Positions 58,930 to 64,000 of a stretch of DNA of 64,000 nt are shown here, in pieces. The notes under the pieces were generated by a model, which worked only from the letters and a program-made list of their open reading frames with translations, was not told where the DNA came from and searched no databases. The stretch covers positions 10,726,001 through 10,790,000 of the forward strand of contig NZ_CP066831.1 in NCBI RefSeq assembly GCF_016598615.1. The letters run 5' to 3'. The stretch is from Streptomyces liliifuscus (GTDB lineage Bacteria > Actinomycetota > Actinomycetes > Streptomycetales > Streptomycetaceae). The number at the start of each line of letters is the position of its first letter. The first letter of the stretch is position 1. The translations under genes were made by a program, and so were the position numbers.

Positions 58930-61900
58930 ATGGACGGCGATGCCCGGCTTCGCATCACGCTGCTCGGCGCCTTTCAGGCGTCTCGCGGTGACACCGTCCT
59001 GCCCGTCGTCGGCGCGCGGTTGCAGGGTCTGGCCGTACGACTGGCGCTCGCAGGCGGCCATACGGTCGCACAGGGCGTCCTGGTCGACGCGATCTGGGCC
59101 GAGGACCCGCCGGCCGGCCCCGCCCACGCCCTGCAGGCCCTCGCTTCACGGCTGCGCAGGGCCCTCGGCTCGGCCGACGCCGTCACACAGGTCGCGGGCG
59201 GATACCGGCTGGACGTGGACGCCGACGCCGTGGACGCGCTGCGGTTCGAGCAACTCGCAGCCACCGGCCGTGACCGCCTGCGCGCAGGCGATCCGCATGC
59301 CGCGGCGACCGCGCTCGGCGAGGCCGTGGCGCTGTGGGGCGGCGACCATCCCGGTACCCGTCCCGGCGCCGAGCCCACGGATGTCGCCGCGGTGGCGCCC
59401 GCCGCCGCGACCCGGCTGGCCCACGCCTCGGTCGAGGCAGTCACCGACCTGGCCGACGCCGAGCTGTACCTGGGCCGTGCCGACGAGGCCGCCGCCCGCC
59501 TGACCGCACTGCTCACCGAGCACCCCGTCCACGAGCGGGCGGCAGCGCTGCTCATGGACGCGCTCGCCGCCCAGGGGCGCCAGGCCGAGGCACTGGCCCT
59601 GTACGAGCGGGTCCGTGAAACCCTGGCCGACGACCTCGGCACCGACCCGGGCGCCGCCCTGCGCGACCGCCATCTCAGCCTGTTGCGCGCCGAGCGGCCC
59701 ACCCCGGCCGCCGACACCGCGCAGACCAGGCCCAGCAACCTGCCCGCGCCGCTGACGAGCTTCATCGGGCGCGACGACGACCTCACCCGGATCGACACAC
59801 TGCTCGCCGCCGGGCGCCTGGTCACCGTGCTCGGTCCCGGCGGCGCAGGCAAGACCCGGCTCGCCGTCGAGGCCGCCCGCCGCCACGGCCACGAGTACCG
59901 CGACGGCGCCTGGATGATCGACCTAGCCTCGGTCACCGAACCGGCCAAGGTCGGCGCTGCCCTGCTCGCCGGGATCGGGCTGCGCGGCGGCGCGATGTTC
60001 GAGGCCCGGAAGCGGGTGGAGGGCGACGACCTGGACGTACTCGTCGACCAACTCGGCGGCCGCGAGAGCCTGTTGCTGGTCGACAACTGCGAGCACCTGA
60101 TCGACGCCGTGGCCCACCTGGTCGCGGCACTGCTCTCCCGCTGTGCCGGGCTGCGCGTGCTCGCCACCAGCCGCGAACCCCTCGCGGTCGACGGCGAGGC
60201 GCTCGTACCGCTCGGCCCGCTCGCGCTGCCCGCCCCGGACGACGGCGTCGAACAGACCCAACGGGTGGCATCGGTGCGCCTGTTCACCGAGCGGGCCGCG
60301 GCCGTACGCCCCGGCTTCGAAGTCGACGGGACGACACTGCCCGAGATCCGGCGGGTGGTCCGCAGCCTGGACGGGATGCCGCTGGCCCTCGAACTGGCCG
60401 CGGCCCGACTGCGGACGCTGTCGCTGCCCGAACTCGCCGACGGGCTCTCCGACCGGTTCCGGCTGCTCACCACCGGCAGCCGCACCGCGCTGCCCCGGCA
60501 CCGCACACTGCGCGCGGTCATCGCCTGGAGCTGGGACCTGCTCAGCGAGGACGAGCGTACGGTCGCCGAACGCGTCGCGATCCTGCCCGCCGGAGCCACA
60601 CCGGCCTCGGCCACCGCACTCTGCGCCGGCACCGCGGTACAGGCCGCAGACATCCCCGAACTGCTCGCCGACCTGGTCGACCGCTCGCTGCTGCAACTCG
60701 CGCCCGCCCCGGGCCGCTACCGCATGCTGGAGACGTTGCGCGAGTATGGCACCGACCGCCTGGCCGAGACGGGCGACCTCGGCACCGTCCGCGACCTGGC
60801 CGCCGGCCACTTCGCCGAACTGATGGCCCGGTACGACCCGCGACTGCGCGGACCCGGCCAGCTGACGGCCATACGAGTCATCGGCGCCGAGTACGACAAC
60901 ACGCTCGCCGCGCTGCGCCGGCGATGCGACACCGGCGATGCCGCAGGTGCGGTCGCCCTGGCCCTGAACCTGACCTGGTACTGGCAGATGTTCGGCCGGA
61001 AGTCCGACGCGGCCTACTGGCTGGGCGAGGCCCTGTCGGTGCCCGGCGGCCAGCCTTCGCCCGACCGCGACTGCGCCCACGCGATCCACTTGCTCAACCG
61101 GGTGGACACCCGGCCGGGGACGACCGCCGAGGAGGCTGCGGGCGACCAGGCCGAGCTGCGGGAGCTGGCCGACCGGCTCCTCGCGTACCCGGAGCTGCCC
61201 GGCCCGTACGGCGCGCTCACCGCGCTCCCGCTGGCCTTCCTGCAGGGGGAGACGACCACACCCGCGCTCGTCGAACGCCTCGCCGACGGCGACGACGTGT
61301 GGCTGTCCGGGCTGGCCCGCATGTTCCGGGCCCAGTTCGCCGAGAACGCGGGCGAGCTGGACCGGATGCGTACCGACGTCGAAGCGGCCCTGGCCTGTTT
61401 CCAGCAGGTCGGCGACCGCTGGGGCCAGGCCAACGTGCTGCCGTTGCGCGCCCAGCTGCGGCAGTACGACGACGACCTCGACGGCGCGCTGGCCGACCTG
61501 CGCGAAGCCCGGTCGCTGGCAGGCGAGTTCGGCTCGCTCAGCCTCGGCGACGAGGTGTTCGGCGACCTGCGCTGGATCGACCTGCACCTGCGGCGCGGCG
61601 ACACCGACCTGGTGATCGCGATGATCGACTCGGCCCGGGAGCGGGCCCTGCGCGCGAACTCGCCGGAGATGCTGCTCCTGGTCGACGCGTGGGACGCCGT
61701 CCTCTGGGTGCGGCTCGACGACCTTGACCGGGCGCGGGAACTCCTCGACAAAGCCGAACGGGGTCTGCACGGCGACACCCCGTTCCCCGGCGACCACGGG
61801 CGGACGCTCGTCGGCAGTGCACGGGCCTCGCTCTGCCTGGAAACGGGCGACCAGGCCGGTGCGGCCAAGGCGCTGGCGAAGGCGTACGCGGCGGCGCTGG

Positions 61901-62205
61901 AGACCCGGGACCTGCCCATCCTGTCGCTGGTGGCGGTCAACACAGCCGCGCTCGCCGAGGCACACGGGCGACATCACGAGGTCGCCGTGCTCCTCGGCGC
62001 CGCCTCCCGGCTGCGCGGCGCCCACGACCGCACCGACCGCCAGGTTCGCGACCTCACCCGCCGAGGCCGGACCGCACTGGGCGAGGAGACGTTCGCCGCG
62101 GCGTACGGGAAGGGCTGGGAACTGGACGCGAGGACGGCCGTGACCGCAGTGGATCCGGCCCGGCTGTCCCCGGAACTCAGGTCGGCTCACGCGGACCCCG
62201 AGTAG
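58930..62205 (+). CDS. SARP/AfsR-like large transcriptional regulator (wHTH-BTAD-NB-ARC-TPR)
   Basis: 1091 residues. Residues 8-98: winged-helix SARP DNA-binding domain. Residues 105-250: BTAD. P-loop GPGGAGKT at 302-309, with LLLVDNCEHLID (Walker B) and VLATSREPLAVDGEAL, an AfsR/NB-ARC-type ATPase; then NB-ARC helices (DGMPLALELAAARLRTL) and TPR-like C-terminal repeats. It is the scale and order of AfsR-type activators of secondary metabolism. It is divergent from the FAD monooxygenase and GDSL pair, its nearest candidate targets. The serine/threonine kinase that phosphorylates AfsR is not visible. Confidence 0.93.
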   Translation: MDGDARLRITLLGAFQASRGDTVLPVVGARLQGLAVRLALAGGHTVAQGVLVDAIWAEDPPAGPAHALQALASRLRRALGSADAVTQVAGGYRLDVDADAVDALRFEQLAATGRDRLRAGDPHAAATALGEAVALWGGDHPGTRPGAEPTDVAAVAPAAATRLAHASVEAVTDLADAELYLGRADEAAARLTALLTEHPVHERAAALLMDALAAQGRQAEALALYERVRETLADDLGTDPGAALRDRHLSLLRAERPTPAADTAQTRPSNLPAPLTSFIGRDDDLTRIDTLLAAGRLVTVLGPGGAGKTRLAVEAARRHGHEYRDGAWMIDLASVTEPAKVGAALLAGIGLRGGAMFEARKRVEGDDLDVLVDQLGGRESLLLVDNCEHLIDAVAHLVAALLSRCAGLRVLATSREPLAVDGEALVPLGPLALPAPDDGVEQTQRVASVRLFTERAAAVRPGFEVDGTTLPEIRRVVRSLDGMPLALELAAARLRTLSLPELADGLSDRFRLLTTGSRTALPRHRTLRAVIAWSWDLLSEDERTVAERVAILPAGATPASATALCAGTAVQAADIPELLADLVDRSLLQLAPAPGRYRMLETLREYGTDRLAETGDLGTVRDLAAGHFAELMARYDPRLRGPGQLTAIRVIGAEYDNTLAALRRRCDTGDAAGAVALALNLTWYWQMFGRKSDAAYWLGEALSVPGGQPSPDRDCAHAIHLLNRVDTRPGTTAEEAAGDQAELRELADRLLAYPELPGPYGALTALPLAFLQGETTTPALVERLADGDDVWLSGLARMFRAQFAENAGELDRMRTDVEAALACFQQVGDRWGQANVLPLRAQLRQYDDDLDGALADLREARSLAGEFGSLSLGDEVFGDLRWIDLHLRRGDTDLVIAMIDSARERALRANSPEMLLLVDAWDAVLWVRLDDLDRARELLDKAERGLHGDTPFPGDHGRTLVGSARASLCLETGDQAGAAKALAKAYAAALETRDLPILSLVAVNTAALAEAHGRHHEVAVLLGAASRLRGAHDRTDRQVRDLTRRGRTALGEETFAAAYGKGWELDARTAVTAVDPARLSPELRSAHADPE

Positions 62206-62356
62206 TTCAGCCGGGCAGGTCGAAGAGCGCCGCCGGCACGCCCAGTTGCTTCTCGAACGTCTCCGGCTCGTTTCCGACTCGGTGGACGGCCGTCGGCGGG
62301 CAGTTTGCCGCCGGGGGAGCATCATCCAGTGGCTGCGGGCCTGTTCGTCCATCGCA

Positions 62357-63283
62357 TCAGGGCACAGTGATTACGATCTTGCCGCGCGCGTGGCCGGCGG
62401 CGCTGACCTCGTGAGCTGTGGCGGTCTCCTTCAGTGGGAACACGGCATGCAGCGGGACCGTGAGGCGGCCGCGGTCGGCGAGGTCGGCCGCCACCGGCAG
62501 TCCTGCCCAACCCGTCGGTTCTCCCGCTCCGGAGCGGGAGAACCGCACCCCGTGCCGATCGGCGTCGAAGTCCGCGATGGTCACCACGCGGTGCGGATCG
62601 CCGGCGATGGCCACGAGTTCGGCAAGGGAGCCCTTCCCGGCCGCGTCGAGAACCACGTCGACGCCGTGCGGAGCCAGCGGGGCAAGGCGATCGGCCAGCC
62701 CGGCCCCGTAAGTGACCGGCACAACGCCGAGTCGATCGAGGAAGCCATGGTTGCGTTCGCTCGCGGTGCCGATCACGAAAAGGCCGCGGGCCTGGGCGAG
62801 TTGCGCGGCGATGGTGCCGACCCCTCCAGCGGCACCATCGATCAGGAAGGTCATGCCCTCGGCGGCTTCCAGGGCATCCAGTACGCGCGTGGCTGTGTCG
62901 ATGTTGCCCGCGGCGCCACCGGCCTCCTCGAAGGACCATGACCGAGGTTTGGGTGCCCACGCCTCCAACACCGCGTACTGGGCCGCTCCGCCTCCCAGAT
63001 CCGCGAAGGGAACGAGACCGAAGACCGCATCACCCACGACGGTGCCGGTCACCCCCTCTCCCACCTCGTCGACGATTCCCGCGGCATCCATACCGGGGAC
63101 ATGGGGGAAGTCCAGGGAAGTGATGCTCTGCAACATCCCTGAGCGCAAGTACGAGTCAGCAGGGGTGACGCCGGTGGCACGCACCGCGATGCGTATCTGG
63201 CCGGGACCGGCATGCGGCTCCTCAGCCTCCTCCACGCCGAGGACCTCGGGACCGCCGTAGCGGTGGTACTGCACAGCGAACAC
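62357..63283 (-). CDS. Quinone-oxidoreductase-like MDR enzyme
   Basis: 308 residues from a GTG placed 6 nt after GGAGG; a TTG two codons earlier is less likely. MDR fold without zinc ligands: FAVQYHRYGGPEVLGVEEAEEPHAGPGQIRIAVRATGVTPADSYLRSG, the Rossmann motif FLIDGAAGGVGTIAAQLAQARGLFVIG, and C-terminal AAGHARGKIVITV. NADPH-dependent quinone or enone reductase. Divergent from a TetR gene and likely its target, as is common for quinone-responsive regulators. Confidence 0.9.
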   Translation of the reverse strand: MFAVQYHRYGGPEVLGVEEAEEPHAGPGQIRIAVRATGVTPADSYLRSGMLQSITSLDFPHVPGMDAAGIVDEVGEGVTGTVVGDAVFGLVPFADLGGGAAQYAVLEAWAPKPRSWSFEEAGGAAGNIDTATRVLDALEAAEGMTFLIDGAAGGVGTIAAQLAQARGLFVIGTASERNHGFLDRLGVVPVTYGAGLADRLAPLAPHGVDVVLDAAGKGSLAELVAIAGDPHRVVTIADFDADRHGVRFSRSGAGEPTGWAGLPVAADLADRGRLTVPLHAVFPLKETATAHEVSAAGHARGKIVITVP

Positions 63284-63407
63284 GGACAACCTCCGTACAC
63301 ATGGCGGGTAGTTCAGAAGGAGGGCTCGCCAGGACGGCGCCGCCCCTCACCTCTGCGGCAGAGAGCAGACCGCGGGGGACCGCGGCACCAGAGCACGCTA
63401 ACCCGCT

Positions 63408-63429
63408 AAACGGACGACCTCTTCCGTTT
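63408..63429. promoter_or_regulatory. AAACGGA/TCCGTTT operator in divergent region
   Basis: Perfect 7-bp inverted repeat with an 8-bp spacer, 17 bp before the TetR ATG. Wider half-sites TAACC and GGTTA extend the dyad. Typical for a TetR repressor controlling itself and the divergent quinone-oxidoreductase gene. Confidence 0.7.
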
Positions 63430-63446
63430 GTGGTTAAGTGAGAGAC

Positions 63447-64000
63447 ATGCCTGCTCAACCGTCTCGGAACCCGCCCTCCGCCGCCTCCGGCACGCCTGCC
63501 CCGGGGCAGAGAGCCGACGCCAGACACAACCGCGCCCGGCTCCTCCGGGCCGCCCGCGAGGCATACGCCCTCAACGGCACCGACGTACCCTCCAGCACGA
63601 TCGCCCGCAGAGCCGGAGTGGGTGCCGCCACCCTCTACCGGCACTTCCCGACCCGCGACTCGCTGATCGCCGCGGCGTTCTCCGAGCAACTGGCCCAGTG
63701 CGTCGCAGTCCTCGACGAGGCCCTTCAGGACGACGATCCCTGGCACGGCTTCTGTTCCGTTCTCACCAAGGTGTGCAGGATGCAGGCCCAGGACCGCGGA
63801 TTCAGCGCCGCGTTCCTCTCCCAGTTCCCAGACGCGCCCGGCTTCCGTCGTGAACGTGCCCGCGCCGAGGCAGACCTCGCCCGGTTGGTACAGCGTGCGA
63901 AGGACACCGGGCAACTCCGCAAGGACTTCGACCCCAGCGACGTCACCCTCCTGCTCCTGGCGAACAACGGCGTCCTGCAGGAGTCCCCGGAGGTCTCCAT
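63447..64000 (+). CDS. TetR-family transcriptional regulator (3' end outside window)
   Basis: The frame from ATG 63447 stays open to the last base, giving 184 residues. HTH: LLRAAREAYALNGTDVPSSTIARRAGVGAATLYRHFPTRDSLIAAAFSEQL. The ligand-binding domain continues to the window end (VCRMQAQDRGFSAAFLSQFPDAP). The start is supported by position next to the operator. Divergent from the quinone-oxidoreductase gene. Confidence 0.9.
   Translation, partial: MPAQPSRNPPSAASGTPAPGQRADARHNRARLLRAAREAYALNGTDVPSSTIARRAGVGAATLYRHFPTRDSLIAAAFSEQLAQCVAVLDEALQDDDPWHGFCSVLTKVCRMQAQDRGFSAAFLSQFPDAPGFRRERARAEADLARLVQRAKDTGQLRKDFDPSDVTLLLLANNGVLQESPEVS

Noticed and set aside
59923..62352. 809-residue open frame antisense to the SARP regulator
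   Set aside because: It is the complement of a well-supported gene, lacks any domain, and such long antisense frames are expected in high-GC sequence.

Overview
The window reads as a high-GC actinomycete chromosome, most likely Streptomyces. Third codon positions are strongly G/C. GTG starts and 1-14 bp operon overlaps are common. The gene families (SARP/AfsR-type regulator, SMI1/KNR4, I36-type secreted protein, Tat sulfite oxidase, fused DppD-DppF ATPase) fit that genus. No rRNA, tRNA, phage or transposase genes were recognised. About 60 protein genes are supported, plus five very short leader-peptide genes that ordinary gene callers usually miss.

Region 1 (1-16.4 kb): the end of a SigJ-type ECF sigma factor; a divergent NmrA-type oxidoreductase/HxlR pair; an acetyltransferase; a complete peptide-type (Dpp/Opp) ABC importer on the minus strand, preceded by a 30-codon peptide ending Asp-Cys-Arg; a drug-efflux MFS/MarR operon; several secreted or lipoprotein hypotheticals; an AraC regulator; and an SMI1/KNR4 protein.

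Region 2 (16.4-30.1 kb) is a sulfur-assimilation region. It holds an aliphatic sulfonate/taurine-type ABC importer (ssuA-ssuB-ssuC), an Rrf2 regulator without the iron-sulfur cysteines, an SfnB/DszC-like flavin monooxygenase with an orphan winged-helix regulator, an SsuD-like FMNH2-dependent monooxygenase with an acetyltransferase, and a Tat-exported sulfite oxidase. Four of these transcription units start with a 25-33-codon ORF of the pattern (S/T/R)RRxVDLxRVxSAxC, three of them followed closely by a hairpin. Together with the peptide importer, five units in 20 kb look controlled by cysteine-dependent attenuation. A TTCCCTAG motif is shared by the ssu leader promoter region and the divergent region between two leaders.

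Region 3 (30-37.8 kb): a secreted protein; a rifampicin-monooxygenase-like flavoprotein whose upstream region carries a rifamycin-associated-element-like palindrome; a WD40 protein; a VOC protein; a HAD dehalogenase-like protein; and an alpha/beta hydrolase preceded by a promoter with two operator-like palindromes.

Region 4 (37.8-48.9 kb) is a carbohydrate-acid catabolic locus: a LacI regulator and a sugar-phosphate-isomerase-like protein, divergent from a sugar ABC importer. An uncharacterised protein, two D-2-hydroxyacid dehydrogenases, an enolase-superfamily enzyme and a secreted PL7 alginate-lyase-like enzyme follow. The likely role is extracellular cleavage of a uronate polymer, uptake, and reduction/dehydration inside the cell.

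Region 5 (48.9-64 kb) is mixed: TetR with an alpha/beta hydrolase, membrane and YCII proteins, an acetyltransferase, an FG-GAP lipoprotein, a GDSL esterase with a FAD monooxygenase, divergent from a 1091-residue SARP/AfsR-like regulator, and a quinone-oxidoreductase-like gene divergent from a truncated TetR gene that runs off the end.
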